Source: Sulfidibacterium sp036244975
Lineage (GTDB): Bacteria > Bacteroidota > Bacteroidia > Bacteroidales > F082
Assembly: GCA_036244975.1 (NCBI GenBank)
Contig: BTTE01000040.1
Location: 1-25,616 of the forward strand
Direction of reading: 5' to 3'
DNA: 25,616 nt
In this document: positions 7,984-15,988 of the stretch, in pieces
Layout: the number at the start of each line of letters is the position of its first letter
Position numbering within the stretch: the stretch's first letter is position 1
Program-made: the position numbers and the translations under genes
The notes under the pieces: model-generated
Databases searched by the model: none
Told to the model about the DNA's origin: nothing
Seen by the model: the letters and a program-made list of their open reading frames with translations, nothing else

Positions 7984-8272
7984 ATTCCGTTTCTTTTAAG
8001 ATATACGAGCCAATATGTTTACTCAATCCGTTTTTTGTCACAATCTCGACTTTATAATCTTTGAACGCTCTTTCAAGGATATCGTAAACGGCCATCAGAT
8101 TATCAAAAGTTTCCTGTCCCTGGAAAAAGTCAACCAAAAGGTCAATGTCGCTGTCTTTGTATTGCGAACCTTTAACGTAAGAGCCAAAAAGGCCGATATG
8201 GCTGACCCCAAACCCGGATAATGATGCTTTCTCAGTTCTGAGAATTTCCAATATTGTTTCTTTTTTCAGCAT
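7976..8272 (-). CDS. mntA: MntA-like nucleotidyltransferase antitoxin
   Basis: A 98-residue minimal nucleotidyltransferase, the antitoxin partner of HepT. The polymerase-beta-type signature GSX10DXD is intact: Gly30-Ser31 in GLFGSYVKGS, then Asp42 and Asp44 in DSDIDLLVDF. A likely third carboxylate is Glu76 in KVEIVT. Known MntA proteins transfer AMP to a tyrosine in the HepT active-site motif, neutralising the RNase. It is the first gene of a two-gene operon, overlapping hepT by 8 bases, with its own -7 promoter element 14 bases before the ATG. Such pairs are often acquired horizontally, and this one lies between selU and the nifS-selD fusion, which suggests insertion there. Confidence 0.88.
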   Translation of the reverse strand: MLKKETILEILRTEKASLSGFGVSHIGLFGSYVKGSQYKDSDIDLLVDFFQGQETFDNLMAVYDILERAFKDYKVEIVTKNGLSKHIGSYILKETEYV

Positions 8273-8286
8273 GATTTCTATTTGTC

Positions 8287-8294
8287 CAAAATTA
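8287..8294 (-). promoter_or_regulatory. -7 promoter element of mntA-hepT
   Basis: TAATTTTG on the minus strand, a perfect TAnnTTTG match, ends 14 bases before the mntA ATG. No clear -33 TTG lies at the usual distance. It would let the toxin-antitoxin pair be transcribed separately from selU, and would give a very short leader. Confidence 0.5.
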
Positions 8295-8363
8295 CAAAAA
8301 TTTTGCTTGATTCATATTTGTTTAATTAACCGCAAATAGTATTCCAAACGGGCTTTAGTTATT

Positions 8364-9404
8364 TTAAATTAACAGAGAGTCCTGATTTTTAATAAATTCC
8401 AAAATCTTCTGTGCATTTTCTTCCGGATTGTCTTTTTCCAGTTCCAATTCAAAAACATTTTCCCGGGGCCGTTGTGAGGCACCGTGTGCATACGCTTTGT
8501 CATAATAGCGCAGTGCCAGGCCTGCCACGGTTTGCAGGTCGCCGTTTTCCAATGCTTTCAGGGCTTCTTTCAAATACTGACCACCCAGCCGCTCTCTGAT
8601 TTTTAACAATTGTTCTTCTAATTCTTCTTTTTTAAATCCACCATATTCTGTTACCAGCCGTTTTTCACGTGCAGCTTTCGGGGCAATGATTTTTATCAAC
8701 GGGGCTTTTCGCAATTGAAAAAACAACGGATCAGGGAAAACACATTTTCCCAACTGCCGGCTTTCATCTTCCACCCATAGTCTTTTCTCAAAATCAAAAT
8801 TCCGCCAGGCATCGGCAAGGTTGTTTTCAAACTGCTCGTTGGTGGGTTGCGGCAGTTGTCCCAACGGGCCGAAAACCGAGCCTTTGTGATGAGCAACTGC
8901 TTCAATGTCCAGAAATTGTTCCCCCTTTTTCGCTATGATTTTCAGGATATCCGTTTTGCCACTGCCGGTGTAACCGCCCAAAACCCACATTTTCACCGGG
9001 TGAGCAAATTGTTGCCGGATGTACCGGCGATAAGCCTTGTAACCACCTTCCAGCGTGTAAGCTTTCATGCCGGCAGTTTCAAAAAGCCAGGCCATGCTGC
9101 CTGAGCGCATGCCGCCCCGCCAGCAGTGTACCAGAATCTCTTTTTTCGGTGCCAGCCTTTTGGCCTGCTTTACAAAACCGGCCAGTTTCGGGCCGACAAT
9201 TTCCAAGCCTAACTGTACGGCATGTTCTTTGCCGCCATTTTTATAACCAATTCCCACTATGGCGCGTTCATCATTGTTGAAAAGCGGAATATTTACAGCT
9301 CCCGGAATGTGCCCTTGTGCAAATTCTGCCGGCGAGCGCACATCCACCAGCGGCAGAGTGCCGGTCATGGGGAGAAATTTTTCTATGGGAAGGACCTGTG
9401 CCAT
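8364..9404 (-). CDS. selU: tRNA 2-selenouridine(34) synthase SelU/MnmH
   Basis: Converts 2-thiouridine at the wobble position (U34) of certain tRNAs to 2-selenouridine by a geranylated intermediate, using selenophosphate. The 346-residue protein has an N-terminal rhodanese-like domain (about 1-130; DVRSPAEFAQGHIPGAVNIP at 21-40). The catalytic cysteine is Cys94 in CWRGGMRS, the family hallmark. A C-terminal P-loop domain follows, with Walker A GYTGSGKT at 144-151. Length and motifs are those of a complete enzyme. It supplies the use for the selenophosphate made by the fused NifS-SelD downstream, although mntA-hepT lies between them. A -7 element 18 bases before the ATG suggests its own promoter. 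Confidence 0.95.
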   Translation of the reverse strand: MAQVLPIEKFLPMTGTLPLVDVRSPAEFAQGHIPGAVNIPLFNNDERAIVGIGYKNGGKEHAVQLGLEIVGPKLAGFVKQAKRLAPKKEILVHCWRGGMRSGSMAWLFETAGMKAYTLEGGYKAYRRYIRQQFAHPVKMWVLGGYTGSGKTDILKIIAKKGEQFLDIEAVAHHKGSVFGPLGQLPQPTNEQFENNLADAWRNFDFEKRLWVEDESRQLGKCVFPDPLFFQLRKAPLIKIIAPKAAREKRLVTEYGGFKKEELEEQLLKIRERLGGQYLKEALKALENGDLQTVAGLALRYYDKAYAHGASQRPRENVFELELEKDNPEENAQKILEFIKNQDSLLI

Positions 9405-9422
9405 CGTTTATTTTTAATCGTG

Positions 9423-9430
9423 CAAAGGTA
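9423..9430 (-). promoter_or_regulatory. -7 promoter element of selU
   Basis: TACCTTTG on the minus strand, a perfect TAnnTTTG element, ends 18 bases before the selU ATG. No TTG is evident at the -33 position. Confidence 0.55.
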
Positions 9431-9515
9431 AAATATTTGGAGGCACAGGGGAAAAGCCGTTATTGTGGGCCGGTTTTTCAGGACGAAAACTAACGAAGAT
9501 TTCCTTAAATTAAGG

Positions 9516-10637
9516 TTAATGCTTCAATGCAGGCAATAGATATCTCTCGATAAACCTGAGTGGTAGCTGCCAGCCATTGTCTTTCGGAAACCAGGAAGTT
9601 ATGGCAATGACCGTGTGAAGGGAGGGAATAATCACGATGTACTGCCCGCCGTATCCCAGGGCAATGATAGAAGAAAAAGATTCACTGTTTGAGACCAAAG
9701 TCCGTTGCCAGAAAAGATAGCCGTAGCCATCCAGTTCACCCCAGTATCTTTGGTCGAAATGAAAATGTTCTTTGGTAGCTTCTGCGATCCAATTCTCAGA
9801 AACAATTTGCCGTCCGTTCCACGCTCCTTTGTCTAACACCAGTTGCCCCAGTTTTATCATATCGCGGGGTGCCAGAAAAAGGCCTCCTCCCAGCTCAGGT
9901 TGCCCTTTTTCATTTCTGTAGTACCAGTCGTAATTTTTTATTTCTAATGGCTTGAAAAACAGGCTGCCCATAAACTTTTCGAGACTGATGTGCAGTGGGG
10001 ATATGGCTGTGGTAAGCACATCGCCGATGGTATTGGTCAGTGCTGTTCGGTAATCAAAGGTTGTTCCCGGTGTGTGTACCAAAGGTTTTGAAAACATGTA
10101 TCTTGCGTAATTGTCTGCCAGCAGGCTGTCGCTGTCTTCCATGCCGGCAAAGCCCGCCGACATGGTCAGGATATTTTCAAGCGTGATTTTATCCTTTCCG
10201 GTGGCCCAGTCGATATCTTTCAGGCCGGGCAGGAGTGATTGTGCTGTTTGGTTTACGTTTTTAATCAGCCCGCGGTCGATGGTGATGCCTGTCATTATTG
10301 AGGTAAAACTTTTGGTTACCGACATCATGATGGCGAGATCTCCTTTATGATAACCGTAGGGCCCTGGATGATAAAATTCGTCGAACACCAGTTTTCCGTT
10401 TCGTGCAATGGTCAGTGTATGGATATTACGGAAAGATTGGTCGTTTTTCAGGACTTTGTCTGCTTCGGCCATTTGTGAAACATCAATGTTTTGGGCTTTT
10501 AACGATGAGACCGCCCATCCATCGTTGGTAATGGCCGGAATAGAGAACTCCGGAGGTAGTAATGGCGATGTGGTTTTCGTACACGCGCCGAAAGTTAGCA
10601 ACAACGCGGATAGAAAAAAGAGTTTTGGAGTTTTCAT
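9516..10637 (-). CDS. Serine hydrolase of the beta-lactamase/penicillin-binding family (lipoprotein)
   Basis: A 373-residue protein of the class C beta-lactamase-related serine hydrolase family (esterases, D-amino peptidases and uncharacterised enzymes). It has a lipoprotein signal with lipobox FGAC (Cys19), so it is likely anchored in the cell envelope facing the periplasm or outside. The SXXK nucleophile motif is SVTK (Ser106, Lys109). A tyrosine motif, YRT, at 196-198 takes the place of YXN. A GYGGQYIV segment near 328-335 corresponds to the third, HXG-like block. The usual GGGLFLAPRDM segment lies at 250-260. It is not evidence for antibiotic resistance: most members of this family are not beta-lactamases. 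No operon partner is clear; selU lies 111 bases downstream and has its own promoter element. Confidence 0.85.
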   Translation of the reverse strand: MKTPKLFFLSALLLTFGACTKTTSPLLPPEFSIPAITNDGWAVSSLKAQNIDVSQMAEADKVLKNDQSFRNIHTLTIARNGKLVFDEFYHPGPYGYHKGDLAIMMSVTKSFTSIMTGITIDRGLIKNVNQTAQSLLPGLKDIDWATGKDKITLENILTMSAGFAGMEDSDSLLADNYARYMFSKPLVHTPGTTFDYRTALTNTIGDVLTTAISPLHISLEKFMGSLFFKPLEIKNYDWYYRNEKGQPELGGGLFLAPRDMIKLGQLVLDKGAWNGRQIVSENWIAEATKEHFHFDQRYWGELDGYGYLFWQRTLVSNSESFSSIIALGYGGQYIVIIPSLHTVIAITSWFPKDNGWQLPLRFIERYLLPALKH

Positions 10638-10787
10638 TCGTTGCGTAAAAAGTTAAAAAACTGTTCGCTTACAATTGCTGTCAAAACTAATTCAAAATTA
10701 CTTTGCTTTTGATTATTCCTTTTCTCGTTGTGAAAGATAAAATGTTTTCTATTTGAAATCCAATTAGTGAGAAGGAGTTTCTGCTTT

Positions 10788-10819
10788 TTGTCTGTCTTAT
10801 CAAAAAATATTTACTTTTG
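10788..10819 (+). promoter_or_regulatory. Promoter upstream of gamma-glutamyltranspeptidase
   Basis: TTG at 10788-10790 and TACTTTTG at 10812-10819, 21 bases apart, match the Bacteroidota -33/-7 pattern. The -7 element is 69 bases before the preferred ATG at 10889. Confidence 0.55.
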
Positions 10820-10888
10820 CTAGAACCATTTTTTATATAGGTACTTTGTAGAAAAATAATGGGTATTATATGGTTTAAAATAAAGCAT

Positions 10889-12589
10889 ATGAAGAAATTG
10901 TCGATTACTCTCCTTATTGCCTTTTTGCTTGTCAGATGCAGTGATTTGCCAAAAAAACAAACTTATGTTGCAAAGCGGGGTTTTGTTGCCGATAGCGCTA
11001 TGGTTGTTTGTGCCCGACCCGAAGCTTCGAAAATCGGGATTCAGATTATGAAAGAAGGGGGCAATGCCTTTGATGCAATGATTGCCACCGATTTAGCACT
11101 TACCGTATCCTATCCTTTTGCCGGAAATATTGGCGGAGGTGGTTTTATGGTTTACAGAACCCACGATGGAAAAACCGGCGCCCTCGACTATAGGGAGAAA
11201 GCGCCCATCAAGGCAACACAAAACATGTATCTTGATAAAAACGGAAACGTTATAAAAGGAATGAGTACACTTGGGGCGATGGCTATCGGCGTTCCGGGAA
11301 CAGTAGCCGGTTTGTTTAAAGTGTATAAAAAGTTCGGAACTCTTCCTTTTGCCAAACTTATTCAACCGGCCATCGATCTTGCCAAAAGAGGAGTAGTAGT
11401 TACGAAAAAACAAGCGCGCCGGCTAAATCATTACCGGAAATATTTTGCAGAAGTAAACCATTATCCTATCCTTCTTGACAAAGTTTGGAAAGCCGGCGAT
11501 ACCATCAAATATCCGAAGCTTGCCAAAACGTTCGAACGTATCAGAGACAATGGCCGCGATGAATTTTACAAAGGAAAAACGGCGGATATGCTGGTGAAGA
11601 CTGTGCAAAAACTTGGCGGGATAATTACCAAAAAGGATTTGGCCGACTACCAGGCCAAATGGCGTACACCTATTGAATTTCGCTATAAAAACACCAGGAT
11701 AATATCTATGTCGCCACCTTCGAGCGGAGGAATATGTGTGGCGGAGATTTTAAACGCAATCGAACCATACCCCGTCAAAAAATACGGACACAACAGCGTA
11801 AAATATATACAGCTATTAACCGAAGCCGAACGCCGGGCTTTTGCCGACAGAGCTTTTTTTCTAGGTGACCCCGACTTTGTAAAAATCCCCATCGATACGC
11901 TGATTTCACAAGAATATGCGACAAGAAGAATGGCCAGCTTTTCATGGAAAAAAGCAACCCCATCGTCAGAAGTAAGCCATGGAAACATAGTCGGTTACGA
12001 AAGTATGGAAACCACACATTATTCTATTGTGGACAAATACGGAAATGCCGTTGCCGTTACCACAACCTTAAACGGGGCTTACGGCTCCAAAGTTTATGTC
12101 TCGGCAGGGGGCTTTTTCCTGAACAACGAAATGGATGACTTTAGTGCCAAACCGGGTACTCCTAACCAATTTGGATTGGTAGGCGACAAAGCCAATGCGA
12201 TACAACCCGGAAAACGGATGCTCAGCTCAATGACCCCCACCATTATTGAAAAAGCAGGTAAGTTGTATATGGTGCTCGGATCTCCGGGCGGCTCTACCAT
12301 CATTACATCGGTGGTACAAACTTTTTTAAATGTGTATGAATTTGGCATGACTATGCAGCAGGCTGTTGATGCACCGCGCTTTCACTCACAGTGGTTGCCT
12401 GACAATATTAGGATGGAAGCCAAAGGCTTTTCGATTCCTTTACGGGATTCATTAAAAAGGCTGGGATATGCTATTGACACAACAGCTGCTCCGATTATAG
12501 GAAAAGTAGATGCTATTTTGCGCCTGCCTGACGGAAAACTCGAAGGAGGTGCAGACTATAGAGGAGATGACAAAGCAGCCGGATATTAA
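10889..12589 (+). CDS. ggt: Gamma-glutamyltranspeptidase (lipoprotein)
   Basis: Periplasmic or membrane-anchored enzyme that hydrolyses glutathione and other gamma-glutamyl compounds or transfers the glutamyl group. The precursor normally cleaves itself in front of a threonine that becomes the nucleophile. Here that residue is Thr375 in TTHYSIVD, giving a large subunit upstream and a small subunit of about 190 residues downstream. Substrate-binding elements are present: DYREKAP with Arg102, and GSPGGS at about 464-469. The frame is open from an ATG at 10859, but the ATG at 10889 is preferred because it begins a proper signal sequence, MKKLSITLLIAFLLVRC. The cysteine at 17 could be lipidated, although Arg just before it is unusual for a lipobox. 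The 566-residue length is normal. It stands alone and converges on the stress-protein gene. Confidence 0.94.
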   Translation: MKKLSITLLIAFLLVRCSDLPKKQTYVAKRGFVADSAMVVCARPEASKIGIQIMKEGGNAFDAMIATDLALTVSYPFAGNIGGGGFMVYRTHDGKTGALDYREKAPIKATQNMYLDKNGNVIKGMSTLGAMAIGVPGTVAGLFKVYKKFGTLPFAKLIQPAIDLAKRGVVVTKKQARRLNHYRKYFAEVNHYPILLDKVWKAGDTIKYPKLAKTFERIRDNGRDEFYKGKTADMLVKTVQKLGGIITKKDLADYQAKWRTPIEFRYKNTRIISMSPPSSGGICVAEILNAIEPYPVKKYGHNSVKYIQLLTEAERRAFADRAFFLGDPDFVKIPIDTLISQEYATRRMASFSWKKATPSSEVSHGNIVGYESMETTHYSIVDKYGNAVAVTTTLNGAYGSKVYVSAGGFFLNNEMDDFSAKPGTPNQFGLVGDKANAIQPGKRMLSSMTPTIIEKAGKLYMVLGSPGGSTIITSVVQTFLNVYEFGMTMQQAVDAPRFHSQWLPDNIRMEAKGFSIPLRDSLKRLGYAIDTTAAPIIGKVDAILRLPDGKLEGGADYRGDDKAAGY

Positions 12590-12618
12590 CACTTTCGCTA
12601 CACTTTTAGGTTTTTATC

Positions 12619-13500
12619 TTATCTCGGAAACAGCCACTCATGCATAGCCAGCATGGGCAACTCCAGCTTGAAAAAGTCTTTTTTACGTAACCGGTGTGAG
12701 GAAAAGAGGTGCTTGATCAGATAGTCTTTTTCGGGGAGAAAGGCAATCAGGTCAATTTTGTTGTCTTCGGCAAAGGTTTTCAGTGCTTCGGCTTTGTCGG
12801 TAGCTTCTACGAGCGTAAATCTGATTTTCCCATCCTGTTTTTCCTTCTCGAAAGCTTTTTCCAGCTCTTCCATTAAAATGCGGGCTTCCTGATTTTTCTT
12901 TTCCAAATGAAAATGACAGATATGAATTTTAAAATTAAGATGGCTCAGTAGTTTGAATAATTGTTGTAAAGTATAAATATCCAGTTTGTTAAAGTGGGTA
13001 GGAAACATCATGTTTCTGAGCTGAAAGCCGGAATAATTCTCGGGGATGGCCAACACGGGGACAGGCGCTTTGGCCATAATTTTTGCTGCCATACTTCCTT
13101 CAAGAAAGCCTTTTTTTCCGATTCCACGGGTACCCATAATCACCAAATCGGGTTCCAGCTCTTTGCAGATTTCCGTAATTTCCCACCTCGGGTCGCCTCC
13201 CTGTAGCGAAGAGGTTACCGAAATATCCTGACCGGAGGCTTTAATGAGCTTCTTTACCTGCCGTTCCAACTCAGCGAGTTGCCGCTCTGCCTGCTCTTTC
13301 AATGCCAACACAATGTCGCTGTTGAAAAAGACACCGGTATCCATAGCTTCCGGCAAACCGGAATCGGGAACCATGACCTGGTCGTTATAAATATGGAATA
13401 GATGAAATGTTGCTTTCTGATTGTCTGCGAGTTTCATGGCATAGATGCACGAATGTAAGCTACCTTCGGAAAAATCTACCGGAATGAGGATGGTTTTCAT
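12619..13500 (-). CDS. Universal stress protein, two UspA domains
   Basis: A 293-residue cytoplasmic protein with two tandem universal-stress-protein domains. The first starts MKTILIPVDFSEGS and runs to about residue 153, ending VPVLAIPE. The second is about 160-290 and more diverged, starting RNMMFPTHF. The nucleotide-binding loop of the first domain is GTRG at 123-126 followed by GS at 135-136. Its spacing is one residue shorter than the usual GX2GX9G(S/T), so ATP binding is uncertain, and the second domain shows no such loop. Proteins of this kind are induced by starvation or stress; the exact role here is unknown. It has its own -7 element and converges with ggt, with only 29 bases between the two stop codons. 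Confidence 0.88.
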   Translation of the reverse strand: MKTILIPVDFSEGSLHSCIYAMKLADNQKATFHLFHIYNDQVMVPDSGLPEAMDTGVFFNSDIVLALKEQAERQLAELERQVKKLIKASGQDISVTSSLQGGDPRWEITEICKELEPDLVIMGTRGIGKKGFLEGSMAAKIMAKAPVPVLAIPENYSGFQLRNMMFPTHFNKLDIYTLQQLFKLLSHLNFKIHICHFHLEKKNQEARILMEELEKAFEKEKQDGKIRFTLVEATDKAEALKTFAEDNKIDLIAFLPEKDYLIKHLFSSHRLRKKDFFKLELPMLAMHEWLFPR

Positions 13501-13534
13501 GAGCCTGAATTTTGTTCTCGTATATTTCTTTCTA

Positions 13535-13542
13535 CAAAGGTA
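13535..13542 (-). promoter_or_regulatory. -7 promoter element of the universal stress protein gene
   Basis: TACCTTTG on the minus strand, a perfect TAnnTTTG match, lies 34 bases before the ATG at 13500. No clear -33 TTG. It sits just downstream of the tentative 48-codon frame on the same strand. Confidence 0.5.
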
Positions 13543-13551
13543 ACTGTTTTT

Positions 13552-13698
13552 TTATATTCCCGGTCCAGACCCTGCCGGGCCAGTCAGAAACCCCGGTAAA
13601 ACGGCAATGATAAAAATAATCAGATTCAACAACGGTGCTTTTTCCGGAAAAAGGGTGATGAGCGGGGTTTGTTTTATGACAGGCAATATGTTAATCAT
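13552..13698 (-). CDS. Possible small membrane peptide, 48 residues
   Basis: An ATG-started frame of 48 codons on the minus strand between yidC and the stress-protein gene. The predicted peptide has a charged N-terminal part (KQTPLITLFPEKAP) and then a strongly hydrophobic stretch, LLNLIIFIIAVLPGFL, long enough for one membrane helix, ending in a Gly/Pro-rich tail. The composition differs from the surrounding AT-rich spacer, and an imperfect -7-like element (AATCTTTG) lies upstream. I recognise no family. It could be a real small protein, a leader peptide for the stress-protein gene, or chance. No function is proposed. Confidence 0.3.
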   Translation of the reverse strand: MINILPVIKQTPLITLFPEKAPLLNLIIFIIAVLPGFLTGPAGSGPGI

Positions 13699-13883
13699 GA
13701 AATTCTTATTATAATCCGGAAATCAAGAGCACAAAGATTTGGCATATATTTTTAAGTTCACGAGCGCCTTATTTACAATTCGAAATAAATAAATAAAAGT
13801 TTTTAACTGAACTTGGTGTCAACCTATACTATGAAAAGACACCCACTTCAGGACTGACATATGCTTGATATTTGAGAAATACT

Positions 13884-15830
13884 TTATTTCTTTTGGGAGC
13901 CTCTTTTATTTGCCGCCTCTTCCAATCGTTTCTGAAAATTTGATTTCTTCTTCGGCTTCTTTTTATTGACCTCAATTTGCTTGAGTAATTTTTCTTCGTT
14001 AATAGCATACTTGAACAGATACATCTGCAGGAAAGTAATAATGTTGGCCAGGAAATAGTAGTAACTCAGACCTGAAGCATAGTTGTTAAAGATACCGAGG
14101 AACAAAATGGGCATGAAGTACATCATGGTTTTCAGACCCGGCATGGACTGCGTCTGCGACCCCATCATTTGGTTATTCATGTAAGTGTACATGATAGTTG
14201 CGACGGTCATCAGCAGGGTAAACAGGCTGACATGGTCTCCATAATAGGGAATATTCCAGGGCAAGTGGAGAATGGAATCGTAACTCGACAAATCGTGTGC
14301 CCACAAAAAGGCTTGTTGCCGTAACTGGATGGCAGAAGGGAAGAACTCAAACATGGCAAACAAGATAGGCAACTGCAACAGCATGGGAATACATCCCGAA
14401 GCCGGATTGGCTCCCGCTTTTCGGTACAAACCCATGACAGCCTGCTGTTTTTTCATAGAATCTTCCTTTTTGGGGAATTTGGCATTGATAGCATCGACCT
14501 CCGGTTTTAGAACCCGCATTTTTGCTGAAGACAAATATGTTTTGTAGGCAATAGGGAAAAGCACCACTTTCAATAAAATGGTGAGAACAAGGATAACGAT
14601 TCCGTAATTCCAGCCATAACTGCCAAGCCAGTTGAAAACAGGAATAACAATCCACTCATTGATCCATGCCAGGATGAAAAAGCTCCAGCCAATAGGTATC
14701 TGACGTTCCAGTTGCATGCCATAGGCTTTCAGCGTGGTAAACTTATTGGGTCCGAAATAGAGCGACAGGGGAATAACCTGGCCGCGCTGCACATTGAAAG
14801 GAACGGTCAAATCAGCCGAAACGCTTTTTAGATAATGTTTTGCGGGTGGATTTTCTTTTATTTTGTGTACTTTTAAAATGCCATCGTTGAAGAACTGTTT
14901 GGCAATCAGTGTACTGGAAAAAAACCGTTGTTTAAAAGAAACCCATTTCAGGTTTGTCTTAATGGTCTTTTCTTCGTCCTTTCTTTCAGACAGATTATCA
15001 ACGTTATCCTTATAGAATTTGTAATAAATGGTAGCACCGTTGCGGGGGTCAACGGTTTTTTCTTCCTGCAGCAGGTCAACATACCATTTAAGTTCCACAT
15101 AATTCATGTTAGCCGGAATAATTCCCTGCATGCCATGCATTTCAATGTTGAAATTCAGCATGTAGTTATTCCCTTTAAAGGTATAAACATAGTCGATGTA
15201 ACGGGTGGAATCTATTATTCCGTTAAGATTATTGGCGTAAACCCGCATAACAAACCGGAGCGAATCGTTACCGCTGACAACGTAGTTGTTTTTACCGGAA
15301 TGCTGTCCGACAATTGAAAAATAGAGTTGGTTTGTGTTAATAACTTTGTTATTGGAGAAGAAGGAGATGCCAAAACGGCTGGTAGTTGAATCAAATAAGT
15401 AAAGAGGACGTTGATCCCATGTTTTGTATTTCTTCAGTTCCACCGAACGAATGAAACCGCCTTTTTTACTAATACTGAATTTTGCCAAATCAGTTTCGAT
15501 GGTATAATATTTCTCTTTTCCACGGGTAGCAGAGGAAAAAGCGCCATATTCCCGAATTAAACCGGAAGTATTTTTTTGTGACACCTTAGATTGCCGTTTT
15601 TGAGTTGCTTTCCTGCTTTTGACCTCTTCCGCTTTTTGGATGTTCCTGCTTTTCAATACAGCAACTTTGGCAAGGCTCACCGAGTCGTTGTATTGCTGTA
15701 TAACCCTGGCTATGGAGTCTTGTTTTCTTTTCTGTGCAGCCAGTTTCTCTTTCGATGGTGCCATCCAAATGGAATAGGCAATCATAATGGCTCCAATCAA
15801 AACAAAACCGAGAATAGAATTTTTGTTCAT
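13884..15830 (-). CDS. yidC: Membrane protein insertase YidC
   Basis: Inserts and folds inner-membrane proteins, alone or with SecYEG. The 648-residue protein has the Gram-negative layout. An N-terminal membrane anchor lies at about 5-23. A basic, Ser/Lys-rich coiled linker (about 25-90) leads to the periplasmic beta domain (about 100-370). The conserved insertase core starts near WSFFILAWINEW (382 on) and has five helices, with AYKTYLSSAKMRVLKPE after the second helix and GCIPMLLQLPILFAMF in the third. The position of the E. coli hydrophilic-groove arginine appears to be Lys421, a change I believe is usual in Bacteroidota. The C-terminal tail is strongly basic (KKKPKKKSNF), as expected for ribosome contact. 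It is transcribed alone and divergently from the RNA methyltransferase gene. Confidence 0.96.
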   Translation of the reverse strand: MNKNSILGFVLIGAIMIAYSIWMAPSKEKLAAQKRKQDSIARVIQQYNDSVSLAKVAVLKSRNIQKAEEVKSRKATQKRQSKVSQKNTSGLIREYGAFSSATRGKEKYYTIETDLAKFSISKKGGFIRSVELKKYKTWDQRPLYLFDSTTSRFGISFFSNNKVINTNQLYFSIVGQHSGKNNYVVSGNDSLRFVMRVYANNLNGIIDSTRYIDYVYTFKGNNYMLNFNIEMHGMQGIIPANMNYVELKWYVDLLQEEKTVDPRNGATIYYKFYKDNVDNLSERKDEEKTIKTNLKWVSFKQRFFSSTLIAKQFFNDGILKVHKIKENPPAKHYLKSVSADLTVPFNVQRGQVIPLSLYFGPNKFTTLKAYGMQLERQIPIGWSFFILAWINEWIVIPVFNWLGSYGWNYGIVILVLTILLKVVLFPIAYKTYLSSAKMRVLKPEVDAINAKFPKKEDSMKKQQAVMGLYRKAGANPASGCIPMLLQLPILFAMFEFFPSAIQLRQQAFLWAHDLSSYDSILHLPWNIPYYGDHVSLFTLLMTVATIMYTYMNNQMMGSQTQSMPGLKTMMYFMPILFLGIFNNYASGLSYYYFLANIITFLQMYLFKYAINEEKLLKQIEVNKKKPKKKSNFQKRLEEAANKRGSQKK

Positions 15831-15855
15831 GTGTGCTTGTATAATAAAAGAGGCG

Positions 15856-15863
15856 CAAAGATA
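15856..15863 (-). promoter_or_regulatory. -7 promoter element of yidC
   Basis: TATCTTTG on the minus strand, a perfect TAnnTTTG element, ends 25 bases before the yidC ATG. No good -33 TTG is seen. Confidence 0.55.
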
Positions 15864-15963
15864 AACAGAATTTTGTTTTTCTACATAAGGAAACGGGAAA
15901 AGTAAACCTTAGTATTTTACCATGAGGATGTGTAAGTAGATGCCGGGTATGAGAAAAACCCTT

Positions 15964-15971
15964 TACTTTTG
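15964..15971 (+). promoter_or_regulatory. -7 promoter element of the RNA methyltransferase gene
   Basis: TACTTTTG on the plus strand, a perfect TAnnTTTG match, ends 17 bases before the ATG at 15989. The -33 region is weak. Confidence 0.55.
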
Positions 15972-15988
15972 CATTTTACACGGATAGT

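Larger units (their letters stand above)
13501..13883. other. Intergenic region between the stress-protein gene and yidC
   Basis: The only stretch over 300 bases without a clear gene. It holds the promoter element of the stress-protein gene and a tentative 48-codon frame (13552-13698). From about 13700 to 13883 it is AT-rich, and I see no RNA gene, terminator or strong repeat. Confidence 0.6.

Noticed and set aside
9516..10637. Calling the serine hydrolase an antibiotic-resistance beta-lactamase.
   Set aside because: It shares only the general SXXK fold motifs of a broad family, and the tyrosine and HXG-like motifs differ from true class C beta-lactamases.
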